Source of the DNA: Pseudochelatococcus sp047501465
Lineage (GTDB): Bacteria > Pseudomonadota > Alphaproteobacteria > Rhizobiales > Beijerinckiaceae
Length of the DNA stretch: 64,000 bases
Assembly (NCBI RefSeq): GCF_047501465.1
Contig: NZ_JAZDRL010000002.1
Span: 496,001 to 560,000, forward strand
Direction: 5' to 3'
A program made the translations under genes and the position numbers. Of the stretch, positions 54,896-63,937 are shown piece after piece. The first letter of the stretch is position 1; every line of letters begins with the position of its first letter. The notes under the pieces are model-generated. The model was not told the origin of the DNA, made no database searches, and saw only the letters and a list, made by a program, of their open reading frames with translations.

Positions 54896-55689
54896 GCAGC
54901 CAGGTTTCCTGCAAGCCGGTCTGTGCCAACCTTATTAAATAACCGCCGGAAGTTATCCGTGGTCAGCTGTGCCAATGCCAGCTCGCTCATGCCCCGCACT
55001 TCCGCCAGCACCTTGGCAGTATGGGCAACATAAGCAGGTTCATTGCGTTTACCGCGATACGGCAGCGGCGCAAGATAAGGCGCATCCGTCTCAACCAGCA
55101 AACGATCCAACGGCACACTCTTGGCGATATCGCGAATTTCCTCTGACTTCTTGAACGTGATGATGCCCGAGAAAGACACATAAAGCCCAAGCGCCACACC
55201 GATTTCCGCCAGCTTTGGCCCAGACGAGAAGCAATGCAAAACCGCCGTAAAACGGCCCTTCGCCATCTCTTCGGTGAGGATTTCGATCATGTCGTCATCA
55301 GCGCTGCGGGCATGAATAACCAACGGCAAACCGGTAACGCGCGCTGCCGCGATATGGCGCACAAACACTTCCCGCTGCACAGCCATCGACTCGCGCTCGT
55401 AGAAATAATCCAGCCCCGCTTCGCCAATTGCCACACAACGCGGATGAGCCGAATGCGCTACGATCTCCTCAAGCGTCACGTCCGGCTCATCTTTCGCCTG
55501 CATCGGATGCGTACCGATGGAGAAATACACCCCCCGATGCGTCTCCGCGATAGCACGATAGGTTGCAGCCTCACGCACACGAGTCGAGATCGTCACGATC
55601 TGCCCCACGCCAGCAGCGGCTGCACGCGCCAGAGTACCCTCAAGTTCGTCGGTAAAATAATCCAGATGGCAATGCGTATCGACAAGCAT
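54892..55689 (-). CDS. TatD family metal-dependent hydrolase
   Basis: A 265-residue TIM-barrel amidohydrolase with VDTHCHLDYF (about 3-12), IGEAGLDYFYERE (about 90), PLVIHARSADDDM, VLHCFSSG and VETDAPYLAP (about 203-212), the metal and catalytic residues of TatD DNases. Members act as 3'-5' exonuclease or D-aminoacyl-tRNA-type hydrolases; the exact role here is unproven. ATG at 55689 overlaps the metG stop by one base; a GTG one codon earlier is the alternative. Confidence 0.93.
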   Translation of the reverse strand: MLVDTHCHLDYFTDELEGTLARAAAAGVGQIVTISTRVREAATYRAIAETHRGVYFSIGTHPMQAKDEPDVTLEEIVAHSAHPRCVAIGEAGLDYFYERESMAVQREVFVRHIAAARVTGLPLVIHARSADDDMIEILTEEMAKGRFTAVLHCFSSGPKLAEIGVALGLYVSFSGIITFKKSEEIRDIAKSVPLDRLLVETDAPYLAPLPYRGKRNEPAYVAHTAKVLAEVRGMSELALAQLTTDNFRRLFNKVGTDRLAGNLAA

Positions 55690-57245
55690 CACGTAGCGCT
55701 CCCAGCCTCCGTCTCCACATAACGCGGGAATACGCCAGCGGGTTCAGGCAGCGTTTGACCGGGCGCAATCCGCCCCGCTTCGCCCAGTACCGAGAAATCA
55801 CGCGCATCTGTTGGAATCGCCAGCAGATCAAGCAACCGGCCAGCAGCATCCGGTGTTGCAATCTGCGCAAAGATCGCTACCTGACGCAATACTTCAGCCG
55901 TCACATACAGCACCGTACCCATGCGCGCGGGGTCTGTCTTGCGCAAGGCCCATGGCGCTTGCGCCGCAAAGTAGCGGTTGGCATCACCCACAACGGCCCA
56001 CACATCAGCCAGAATTGCATGAATAGCAAAGTCCTTCACCGATATGCGTGCTTTTTCGAGCAGCGCATCGGTAGCAGCCAGCATGGTAATATCAGCTTCT
56101 TCCAGCACGTTCGGGGCTGGCAGCACCCCATCGAGATTCTTGGCAATCATCGACAACGAGCGCTGTGCAAGGTTGCCCAGATCATTGGCAAGATCAGCAT
56201 TCACACGGTTGACGATAGCTTCATGGCTGTAGCTACCATCCTGGCCAAATGGCACTTCGCGCAAAAGGAAGTAGCGCAGCTGATCAACGCCATAAACCTT
56301 CGACAACGAAACCGGGTCGATCACATTGCCAACCGACTTCGACATTTTCTCGCCGCGGTTGAACAAAAAGCCATGGCCAAACACGCGCTCCGGCAGTGGC
56401 AATGCCGCCGACATCAGAAACGCGGGCCAATAGACCGCATGGAAACGGGTGATATCCTTGCCGATGATATGCGCATTCGCGGGCCAGAAGCGCCAATCGG
56501 CATCGTTCTGGTCCGGGAAGCCAACGCCGGTTAGATAATTGGTGAGCGCATCGACCCACACATACATAACGTGCCCCGGCGAATCCGGCACCGGCACACC
56601 CCACGAGAGCGCCGTGCGTGAGATCGACAGATCCTGCAGGCCGCCTTTAACAAAGCTCACCACCTCATTGCGGCGACTGTCAGGCCCGATAAAATCCGGA
56701 TGCGCATCATAATAAGCCAGCAGGCGATCCTGATAGGCCGAAAGGCGGAAGAACCATGTCTGCTCCTCCGTCCACTCCACCGGGGCACCATGGGGACTAA
56801 GCCGCACGCCATCACGAACAGTGGTTTCGCTTTCATCGAAAAACGCTTCATCGCGAATGGAATACCACCCGGCGTAGGTGCCAAGATAGATATCGCCCGC
56901 ATCCCTCATACGACACCACAGCGCCTGTGCAGCCACGTAATGCGCGGGCTCCGTGGTGCGGATGAAGCGATCACACGAGATGTTCAGCTCATCGACCATC
57001 TTCACAAATTGCGCCGTATGCCGGTCTGACAGCTCACTGGGGCTGATACCTTCCTTGGACGCGGTCTGCGCCATCTTCATGCCGTGCTCATCTACGCCGG
57101 TCATGAAGAAAACGTCATATCCATCGAGCCGCTTGAAGCGCGCAATCGCATCGGTCGCAATCGCCTCATAGGCGTGGCCGATGTGGGGCGCTCCGTTTGG
57201 GTAGGATATCGCGGTCGTGATATAGAAAGTCTCAGCGTCGGCCAT
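55689..57245 (-). CDS. metG: Methionyl-tRNA synthetase
   Basis: Class I synthetase of 518 residues. The HIGH-type motif appears as APHIGHAYEAI (about 19-29) and KMSKS as GEKMSKSVGN (about 307-316). It has the compact form without the C-terminal tRNA-binding dimer domain, as usual in Alphaproteobacteria. The frame is open 19 codons upstream; the ATG at 57245 gives the family start ADAETFYITTAISYPNG. Sits between holB (28 nt) and tatD. Confidence 0.97.
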   Translation of the reverse strand: MADAETFYITTAISYPNGAPHIGHAYEAIATDAIARFKRLDGYDVFFMTGVDEHGMKMAQTASKEGISPSELSDRHTAQFVKMVDELNISCDRFIRTTEPAHYVAAQALWCRMRDAGDIYLGTYAGWYSIRDEAFFDESETTVRDGVRLSPHGAPVEWTEEQTWFFRLSAYQDRLLAYYDAHPDFIGPDSRRNEVVSFVKGGLQDLSISRTALSWGVPVPDSPGHVMYVWVDALTNYLTGVGFPDQNDADWRFWPANAHIIGKDITRFHAVYWPAFLMSAALPLPERVFGHGFLFNRGEKMSKSVGNVIDPVSLSKVYGVDQLRYFLLREVPFGQDGSYSHEAIVNRVNADLANDLGNLAQRSLSMIAKNLDGVLPAPNVLEEADITMLAATDALLEKARISVKDFAIHAILADVWAVVGDANRYFAAQAPWALRKTDPARMGTVLYVTAEVLRQVAIFAQIATPDAAGRLLDLLAIPTDARDFSVLGEAGRIAPGQTLPEPAGVFPRYVETEAGSAT

Positions 57246-57273
57246 TGTGTCTGCCAAAGTGCTAGAATTGAAA

Positions 57274-58344
57274 TTATGCAGCTTGCGCGCGGCGAGCAGC
57301 ATCCGCTAGATCGCCGAAAAGGCTGAGAACCAGCGGTCGACGATCGAGATTCAGAACCTGCGTCTCGCGCGCCGCACGTAGGGCGTTGTCCCACACCTCA
57401 ACAAAACGTGCAAGTTCAACAGGGCCTTCACCCGCACGATTATGGATGCGTTCTGCGATCCAGTCATGGACTGTTGCCAGCAGCGTGGCAAAAGCCGCTT
57501 CCGCCTCACGGCCTGTCATTGTTTCAGCCAGCGCCTGAATCGCAGCAGATTCCATAGCCGGCAAGCGTGCAAGCAGCCCGCGCACCTTTTCCACTAGCGC
57601 AATCGTTTGCGGATCCATCAGCCCCAACGCCGCCCGCACCGATCCACCCGCAAGCTCTGCAGCGCGTTGGATCGTCGCTGGTTCAGCATCGCCGAATGGT
57701 GATGGCAGGGCACGAATGGCCTGTGCAACATCCGCTTCACCCAGTTTCCGCAGCAGCAACCGTCGGCAGCGGGAACGGATCGTCGGCAAGGTGCGACCAG
57801 GCGCGTGCGCCACCAGCATGAACAGCGCGCGCGGCGGCGGCTCCTCGATCACCTTCAGCAGCGCATTCGCACTGGCAATATTGAGATCTTCGACGCTATC
57901 GACAATGCAAATGCGATAGCCATCATTGCCCGCCGTTGAAGAAAACAACGACAGTGCACGCCGCACGGCATCAACGGGAATAATCGTCGAGGCGGCTTTT
58001 TTATCGGTCGCAGGCGCGCGGCGCAGCACCACAAGATTGGGATGCGAAAGCGCCGCCACCTTGGCAGCGACACCATTGGAGGGATCAGACGTCAGTGTTT
58101 GCGCCCGCTGCACCGCTTCACTTGCAGGATCAGGATGAGACAATAAAAAGCGTGCTGCCCGATAAGCAAATGTCGCCTTACCGATTCCCTGCGGGCCACC
58201 AATCAACCATGCATGGTGCAACCGCCCTGCCCGATAGGCATCAAGAAATTCCCGCTCCGCTGCCTCAAGCCCAAACAGCGCCTGCTGCGCCCGCGGGTGC
58301 GGCGCATCGGGAAACTGATCCGGCTCTGTGTCGGCACTACTCAT
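57274..58344 (-). CDS. holB: DNA polymerase III delta-prime subunit
   Basis: Clamp-loader subunit of 356 residues with a AAA+ fold: Walker A-like GGPQGIGKATFAYR (about 49-62), ICIVDSVEDLNIASANALLK (about 143-162) and the arginine-finger SRC region (TIRSRCRRL, about 191-199). The Zn-binding Cys cluster of many bacterial delta-prime proteins is not evident. Overlaps tmk by four bases, so it is translated with it. Confidence 0.93.
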   Translation of the reverse strand: MSSADTEPDQFPDAPHPRAQQALFGLEAAEREFLDAYRAGRLHHAWLIGGPQGIGKATFAYRAARFLLSHPDPASEAVQRAQTLTSDPSNGVAAKVAALSHPNLVVLRRAPATDKKAASTIIPVDAVRRALSLFSSTAGNDGYRICIVDSVEDLNIASANALLKVIEEPPPRALFMLVAHAPGRTLPTIRSRCRRLLLRKLGEADVAQAIRALPSPFGDAEPATIQRAAELAGGSVRAALGLMDPQTIALVEKVRGLLARLPAMESAAIQALAETMTGREAEAAFATLLATVHDWIAERIHNRAGEGPVELARFVEVWDNALRAARETQVLNLDRRPLVLSLFGDLADAARRAQAA

Positions 58345-59045
58345 GAGGAAGCTCTTGCTTGATCTGTCGGCATATTGCTTTGTGCCGCCGTTAGCAGCCT
58401 TTCGTCAACTGCCTGCCAGATGCTTTCTTCCACCATCTCGATTTGTGCTGCGGCGTTAATCACTACACAACGCTTTGGCTCGGCCTTTGCAATCGCCAAA
58501 AACCGGTCGCGCAAATCACGATGAAATGCCAGCGCCTCACCCTCAAACCGATCTGTTGCTTCGCCTAATTGCTCCCGGCGCGCATCCGCACGTGCCAAGC
58601 CAACTTCGGGGGGCAAATCAAGAATCAGCGTGAGATCAGGCCTTGTATCACCTACCACAACCCGCTCCAACGCCCGCAAGATGGCAGGTTCAGGCTCGCC
58701 TGTAGCCCCTTGATAAGCGGTAGTAGAATCAAAAAACCGATCGCAAATCACCCAGGCCCCGCGTGCAAGCGCTGGCCGGATCAGCGTATCGAGATGATCA
58801 ATCCGCGCAGCAGAAAACAATAACGCCTCGGCCATCGGGCCAAGCGCTTTTGCACGACCGGATAAGATAACTTCCCGAATAAACTCGGCTTTGGGTGAAC
58901 CACCAGGTTCACGCGTGGTCACCACCTCGATGCCTCGCGCCTCTAAGCGGCGTGCAAGCCAGCGCATCTGCGTGGACTTGCCAACGCCCTCACCGCCCTC
59001 AAGCGTGATAAACCGACCGCGCGCAGGAGAGGAAGACGCACTCAC
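58341..59045 (-). CDS. tmk: Thymidylate kinase
   Basis: Phosphorylates dTMP to dTDP. The 234-residue P-loop kinase has EGGEGVGKSTQMRWL (about 16-30), the TREPGGSP acceptor loop (about 44-51) and DRFFDSTTAYQGA (about 101-113), with a lid rich in Arg. Start is GTG, overlapping the dac stop (GTGA). Together with holB it puts two replication functions in a cell-wall/translation operon. Confidence 0.96.
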   Translation of the reverse strand: MSASSSPARGRFITLEGGEGVGKSTQMRWLARRLEARGIEVVTTREPGGSPKAEFIREVILSGRAKALGPMAEALLFSAARIDHLDTLIRPALARGAWVICDRFFDSTTAYQGATGEPEPAILRALERVVVGDTRPDLTLILDLPPEVGLARADARREQLGEATDRFEGEALAFHRDLRDRFLAIAKAEPKRCVVINAAAQIEMVEESIWQAVDERLLTAAQSNMPTDQARASS

Positions 59046-60247
59046 ATCAGCCGCTCAAAAGCGCGGCGCACATACCCCGTGCCCCATTCGTACACGGCAT
59101 CAAACGCCCGCTGCCACAGGCTGCCCTGCGCAACAGCTTCAGCTGTCTGCAAGGGCACATCAAGCGCTTGAAGCGATCCACGCTGCACCTGCAAATGCCC
59201 CAGGGCCACGCCTTTCTCAACCGGCGCTACAACCGGCCCTTGATAAACGATGCGCGCACTCACCCGTTCATCCGAACCACGTTGCACCAGCACCTTGACG
59301 GGCGTGGGCGAAACAAGGTCCACCCCGCTTTTTACCCCGCCAAACACCGACGCTTGCCCAACCACTTCACCAGCAGCGAAAAGTTGTTTGACCTCGAACG
59401 AGCGCAACCCCCAATCGAGCAGCTTGCGTGCTTCCTGATCGCGCTCACGCGCTGTTTTTGCGCCTGAAACCACAACAATCAGCCGCTGCCCATCGAGCAC
59501 TGCTGAGCCCACAATCCCAAAACCCGCTTTTTCGGTGAAGCCTGTCAGAAAACCATCTGCACCCACATTCATCGCCAGCAGCGGATTGCGGTTCGATTGG
59601 CGGATCTTGCTCCAGGTGAAATCAGGCTCGGAAAAAATGCGGTATAAATCCGGATATGCTTCAATGACATGCTCAGCAAGGCGCGCCATATCCCGCGCAG
59701 TGGTGCGCTGGCCTTCGGCCTCAAGCCCCGATGCATTCACGAAGTTCGAGCCCGTAAGGCCAATGGCCTCAGCCCGACGATTCATTGCCCGCGTGAAAGC
59801 GGTTTCGGTGCCTGCAATACCCTCGGCAATGACGATAGCTGCATCATTACCTGAGGGAATAACAAGTCCGCGGATGAGATCCTGCACAGCGATATTGCTG
59901 TTAACAGCAGCAAACATCGCCGTACTGCGCGATGGCCCGCCACCCGTGCGCCAAGCGTATTCTGAAACATAAAAAGGCTTATCGAGCGCAAGACGGCCTT
60001 CCTTGATTTCATGAAACAGCACTTCTGCCGTCATGATTTTGGCAAGGCTTGCGGGCTCGAAGGGAACATCCGCTCCCTTTTCAAACAACACAGTGCCCGT
60101 GCCGACATCAATCAGCAGGGCACGCGGAATTTCTGTCTGGAAATTTTGAGCTTGCGCGCTGCCTGCTGAAACAACAGCAAGAGCAAAAACCGCCAGCGTC
60201 GCCGCCATCAGTTGCCGCGACGACACAAAAAACGGCGGGGTTTTCAT
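59042..60247 (-). CDS. D-alanyl-D-alanine carboxypeptidase family protein (DacC-like) with altered KTG box
   Basis: A penicillin-binding protein of the low-molecular-weight class, about 401 residues, that would trim the terminal D-Ala of peptidoglycan stem peptides. N-terminal signal peptide ends AQA near 34; SxxK is PASLAKIMTAE (catalytic Ser about 65), SxN is IPSGNDAA (about 131). Where the family has KTG, the codons read GFLTGFTEKAGFG, so the Lys is a Leu (codon CTG). The C-terminus has the PBP5-type beta domain and an amphipathic end (WGTGYVRRAFERLM) for membrane attachment. ATG at 60247 is used; 60271 is another option. Overlaps tmk by four bases. Confidence 0.9.
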   Translation of the reverse strand: MKTPPFFVSSRQLMAATLAVFALAVVSAGSAQAQNFQTEIPRALLIDVGTGTVLFEKGADVPFEPASLAKIMTAEVLFHEIKEGRLALDKPFYVSEYAWRTGGGPSRSTAMFAAVNSNIAVQDLIRGLVIPSGNDAAIVIAEGIAGTETAFTRAMNRRAEAIGLTGSNFVNASGLEAEGQRTTARDMARLAEHVIEAYPDLYRIFSEPDFTWSKIRQSNRNPLLAMNVGADGFLTGFTEKAGFGIVGSAVLDGQRLIVVVSGAKTARERDQEARKLLDWGLRSFEVKQLFAAGEVVGQASVFGGVKSGVDLVSPTPVKVLVQRGSDERVSARIVYQGPVVAPVEKGVALGHLQVQRGSLQALDVPLQTAEAVAQGSLWQRAFDAVYEWGTGYVRRAFERLM

Positions 60248-60315
60248 GACCATTCCCATCAAGCGCACCATCCCGCTCTGAAGAGCGGAATGCTTCCACG
60301 CATCCCTAGAAGTTA

Positions 60316-61644
60316 TTAGCGATCGCTCTTTTGGCGACCTGCACCAGTACCGACCGTTACAAAACGTTGCGGCGTTAACTGCGATAATGGCATGGGCTCA
60401 AAGAAGGCGCCATCCGCATCTTTTTGTTCAGACTTGTTCGCTGCAGCAAAGGGCAAGCCTGCAACCAGCGAACGGCGGCCAGCTTCTTGAGCAGGCGCAG
60501 CCGCTGCAATCGGCCCCATTAACCGGCGACGAGGCGCAAGATCAACCGGCCGCGCTGGCGGCATAGGCGCTGCCATCACCGCACCCAAAGCCTCGGTCGG
60601 CGCAGAGGCGACAGTCGTTCTGGCTTGTGGCTCATTGACCTCACGCACCAGCTCCGTCAAACCAGATGTAGCAGGCTGTTGAGCATAGGGCATCGCATGA
60701 GGCGCTGGCGCAAGTGATGCAGCAACAGGGCGCTGCAAGGTTGCAGCCTGCATAGGTGCAGCAGCCGGCTCTGGCGCGGATTGTGCCATAAGCGTTCTGG
60801 AAACATGGGGCTGTGCAGGCGCTTCAACAGGCACCTCAGCCACAGGAGCGGGCGTCTGCACCGGCGCTTCGACAACAGGTGCTACAGGCTCTGCACTTGC
60901 AACCATTACTGGCGCAGGTGCTGCCGTTGGAATAGGTGCGGGCTGGCCGGCATTCAGTGTTGCAAGCAACTTGCGGTCATCGCTGCCAGTGAGCGAGGCG
61001 CGGCCCACGTATTCAACCTTCACACGGGCCGTACCCTGACGATGGAAATCCAACGCCTCAGCAGCACTTTTTGAAAGGTCGATCAAACGGTTGCCGTGGA
61101 AAGGACCACGATCATTCACGCGCACCACCATCGAACGCTGATTGCTGAGGTTGGTTACACGCACATAGCTTGGAAGCGGCAGCGTCGGATGCGCGGCGGC
61201 AATCGACTGCTTGTCAAAAATCTCGCCATTCGCAGTCTTGCGGCCATGGAAGTCCGAGCCATACCACGATGCCGTGCCGATAGCGACGTAATCATCAGCC
61301 TCTTTTGGAGTAAACGTTTTTCCGGCCACAACATAAGGCTTGCCAACCATTGACCGGCCGCCGCCCTTAGGCACGGGCTTGCCATTGGCAACAACACGCG
61401 GGCTTGGCTTCACGCCATACTTGGAATCGACCTTTGCCGACCCGCCCGAATGCGTCGCAGAGCTGCAATTGGCTACACCAAGCGCCAGCACGGAAACCGC
61501 CAGCAGCTTGAGGAAAATTCCGGTTGAGGTGTGTCGTGATTTGACAACATGCGAGGCATCGCTCGCGTTCGGTGCATCCGAACGAATGGTGATGGTGGCT
61601 CGTTTCGTCAACCGCATAGGTCCGTCCCGCATAATCGCCCTCAT
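60316..61644 (-). CDS. rlpA: RlpA-family septal lytic transglycosylase lipoprotein
   Basis: A 442-residue protein with a double-psi beta-barrel (about 120-205): GTASWYGSDFHGRKTANGE and VRVNDRGPFHGNRLIDLS contain the catalytic-type Asp and His. Upstream are a hydrophobic segment and lipobox LGVANC (Cys about 60). The C-terminal half is very rich in Ala, Pro and Val; I see no SPOR domain, which other RlpA proteins use to bind denuded glycan. The 50 residues before the lipobox are long, so a later start (ATG at 61617) is plausible. The gene ends 68 nt before dac. Confidence 0.88.
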   Translation of the reverse strand: MRAIMRDGPMRLTKRATITIRSDAPNASDASHVVKSRHTSTGIFLKLLAVSVLALGVANCSSATHSGGSAKVDSKYGVKPSPRVVANGKPVPKGGGRSMVGKPYVVAGKTFTPKEADDYVAIGTASWYGSDFHGRKTANGEIFDKQSIAAAHPTLPLPSYVRVTNLSNQRSMVVRVNDRGPFHGNRLIDLSKSAAEALDFHRQGTARVKVEYVGRASLTGSDDRKLLATLNAGQPAPIPTAAPAPVMVASAEPVAPVVEAPVQTPAPVAEVPVEAPAQPHVSRTLMAQSAPEPAAAPMQAATLQRPVAASLAPAPHAMPYAQQPATSGLTELVREVNEPQARTTVASAPTEALGAVMAAPMPPARPVDLAPRRRLMGPIAAAAPAQEAGRRSLVAGLPFAAANKSEQKDADGAFFEPMPLSQLTPQRFVTVGTGAGRQKSDR

Positions 61645-62349
61645 CGTCTGTCTGTGCCGACAGGGCCTCGGCGCCCCACTGCGCCGTTGCTCTACCTACG
61701 ATAAGGAACGAACTTCGTTGACAGAACGTTAACAACAGCGTTCTGCGCGATACAATAAGGTGCGGGCACTTGCCCACGCCTAAATGGCTTATGGGCACAA
61801 AAGCCCATAATTTGCAGATCGCGCCGACATAAATTGCAACACTTTCTGCATCAAAGCCCTATCTGTCGGATGCGCGCATCCGGCGAATAAGTGCGCGTAT
61901 CTTTCCCACATCCACACAGCCATCCACACATTGTTACATTGAATAGTTGCACCCGCATCATCGGGTACAGACTTTTTCAAGCAACGTGCACAGCGACCAT
62001 TGGTTGTAATGGATTAACATCAGATACAAACGGCGCGCCACCATAAGTGACAAATCCAGATCTGTCGAATCAATAGATATACTAAGTGATCCCCCCGTTC
62101 AGCCTGCGCCAAGAATAATGAATTAAGCTTGCTTGATGCTGCCCAAATATCCCCTGCCGCACCAGGAGACTTCAGAGACCGGACGACTTGTTGTGGGAAA
62201 GCAAGAAATAATGCATCGTTTTCATCAGACTATGACATCACACAATAGTTGGCGGCACGCCTACAAATGATTATGGTGCAGCCAACGCGCATGGCGAATA
62301 GCTTGCAATCATCAAACAATTGCAGCAACGAAGAGCCTGAAAAGCGCCC
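61645..62349. other. Intergenic region upstream of rlpA and the zinc-finger gene
   Basis: About 700 nt without a supportable gene. It contains several short direct TCCACA-like words but no clear origin, tRNA or riboswitch. A 63-codon minus frame (61789-61980) has no Shine-Dalgarno sequence and is not called. Confidence 0.4.
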
Positions 62350-62391
62350 CAAATCAAAACCCGCCACAACGCGTTCGGGCTTTGATTTGGC
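62350..62391. repeat. Long inverted repeat upstream of the zinc-finger gene
   Basis: Perfect 10-bp arms CCAAATCAAA / TTTGATTTGG (62350-62359 and 62382-62391) with an inner CCCG/CGGG pair. It lies 45 nt before the start codon of the next gene. It may be an operator or a leader hairpin; no T run follows on the plus strand. Confidence 0.5.
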
Positions 62392-62435
62392 ATTAAAATG
62401 CTGTAGTATATCGCGTTTAGCGAAGGATATTGTTG

Positions 62436-62708
62436 ATGGCTGCGAGCTCCATTCCCCACTTCCACAACACGCTGGGCGTGCGCGTTATCCATGTTGGCTC
62501 GCGGGAATTCATGTGCATCGGCGCGCTGCCGCCCTTTGATCATCCGCACATCTACATTGATATGGGCAGCGATTCGGAAGCAGTCTGCGGATATTGCTCC
62601 ACACATTACCGTTTTGACCCCGCTCTCGCGGAGGGCACCTGCCTTCCTGCTGAATGCTTGTGGAATGATAAGCCCGACGAGGCACCCACAACTTCCTCAG
62701 CTGCCTGA
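62436..62708 (+). CDS. Zinc-finger domain protein (zf-CHCC, NDUFS6-like)
   Basis: A 90-residue protein carrying a C-x(n)-H-x(n)-C-x2-C finger: FMCIGALPPFDHPHIYIDMG then VCGYCSTHYRF. This is the zf-CHCC family whose mitochondrial member NDUFS6 is an accessory subunit of respiratory complex I; free-standing alphaproteobacterial copies are common. The ATG at 62436 follows GAAGGA at 8 nt. The next gene starts 23 nt downstream, so they are likely one operon. Confidence 0.9.
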   Translation: MAASSIPHFHNTLGVRVIHVGSREFMCIGALPPFDHPHIYIDMGSDSEAVCGYCSTHYRFDPALAEGTCLPAECLWNDKPDEAPTTSSAA

Positions 62709-62731
62709 CCCCTGAGATTTTGGTGCATTAT

Positions 62732-63937
62732 ATGTCCAATTCGACCGACCCTATCATAGTAGCAGGAGCGGGAATCGGGGGCTTGACCGTTGCACTCATG
62801 CTTGCGCGGCGCGGTATTCCTGTCACCATTATTGAAAAGCGCACAGCCCTTGTGGAAGCAGGCGCTGGCATTCAGATATCGCCCAATGCAAGCCGTATCC
62901 TCATTGATCTAGGTTTAGGCGCGGCCCTAGGCCGGCGAGCGGTAGAGCCTAAACAACTTGATATCCGATCGCTCAAGAACGGGCGGCGACTTGGTGTAAT
63001 GCCCCTCGGTGAAAAAATGCGCACCCGCCACGGTGCGCCTTATTGGGTCATTCTACGGGCTGATCTGCATGATGTGTTGCTCGATGCAGTGCGGGCGGAT
63101 TCGCGCATCAAGCTGCTTGTGGGGCGCCAGGTAACCGGCGTAACTGATCACGATGATCACGCCAGCGTGCAGATTGAAAACACGAACGGCGCTTTACAAA
63201 CTGTCAATACGCCTCTTTTTATCGGCGCTGACGGTGTCTGGTCGCAATCACGCCGCCATGTCGGCGATGGAGATGAACCGCGTTTCCGTAATTTCGAGGC
63301 ATGGCGCTGCGTTATCTCGCACGATACGCTGCCCGAGAAATTCCGCACTGATGAGATGGTTGTCTGGCTTGGGCCCAACGCGCACATCGTGCTGTATCCG
63401 GTTTCGGGCGGCACAGCGTGGAACATCATCGTCATCGTGCGTAGCGACGAGAATGTGCAGGATTGGGGCCTGCCAATGGATCGCGAACGCTTTGAGAATT
63501 TTGTCGCCAAACTCTCCTCACCTACGCTCTCGGATCTGCATGAATTGCTTTCTGCGGGCGAGAACTGGCGTCTATGGTCCCTGCACGATGCCCTGCCCGC
63601 CATACGTTGGAGCACCAACCATGCCACGCTGCTGGGCGATGCGGCTCATCCTGTCCTGCCATTTCTGGCACAGGGCGGCGCTCTGGCCATTGAGGACGCC
63701 GCAGTACTGGTCAAGTCATTAGGGGAGCACCCCGGCAATACGTCCGCAGCCCTGAATGCTTATGAGCAAGAGCGCTATCCCCGCGTACGCCGCGTTATGG
63801 AAGAAGCGCGCGCTAACGGGCGCTCCTTCCATTTCTCCGGCCCCATCGCCATGGTGCGTAACATGCTGCTACGTCGTTTCAGCGGCGAATACCTCAATGC
63901 ACGCTACGACTGGCTCTACGGCTGGAGAATGCGCTGA
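62732..63937 (+). CDS. FAD-dependent monooxygenase (salicylate hydroxylase-like)
   Basis: A group A flavoprotein hydroxylase of 401 residues: N-terminal dinucleotide-binding VAGAGIGGLTVALML (about 10-24), the Arg-Asp ILRADLHD segment, DG motif FIGADGVWS (about 165) and the GD motif LLGDAAHPVLPFLAQGG (about 303-319). Such enzymes add one oxygen to an aromatic ring with NAD(P)H. Its place after the zf-CHCC gene suggests a respiratory or quinone-related job, but UbiH/UbiF features are not decisive. ATG at 62732 lacks a strong Shine-Dalgarno sequence. Confidence 0.9.
   Translation: MSNSTDPIIVAGAGIGGLTVALMLARRGIPVTIIEKRTALVEAGAGIQISPNASRILIDLGLGAALGRRAVEPKQLDIRSLKNGRRLGVMPLGEKMRTRHGAPYWVILRADLHDVLLDAVRADSRIKLLVGRQVTGVTDHDDHASVQIENTNGALQTVNTPLFIGADGVWSQSRRHVGDGDEPRFRNFEAWRCVISHDTLPEKFRTDEMVVWLGPNAHIVLYPVSGGTAWNIIVIVRSDENVQDWGLPMDRERFENFVAKLSSPTLSDLHELLSAGENWRLWSLHDALPAIRWSTNHATLLGDAAHPVLPFLAQGGALAIEDAAVLVKSLGEHPGNTSAALNAYEQERYPRVRRVMEEARANGRSFHFSGPIAMVRNMLLRRFSGEYLNARYDWLYGWRMR

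Noticed and set aside
61789..61980. 63-codon minus-strand frame upstream of rlpA
   Set aside because: No Shine-Dalgarno sequence, no conserved features, mixed composition.
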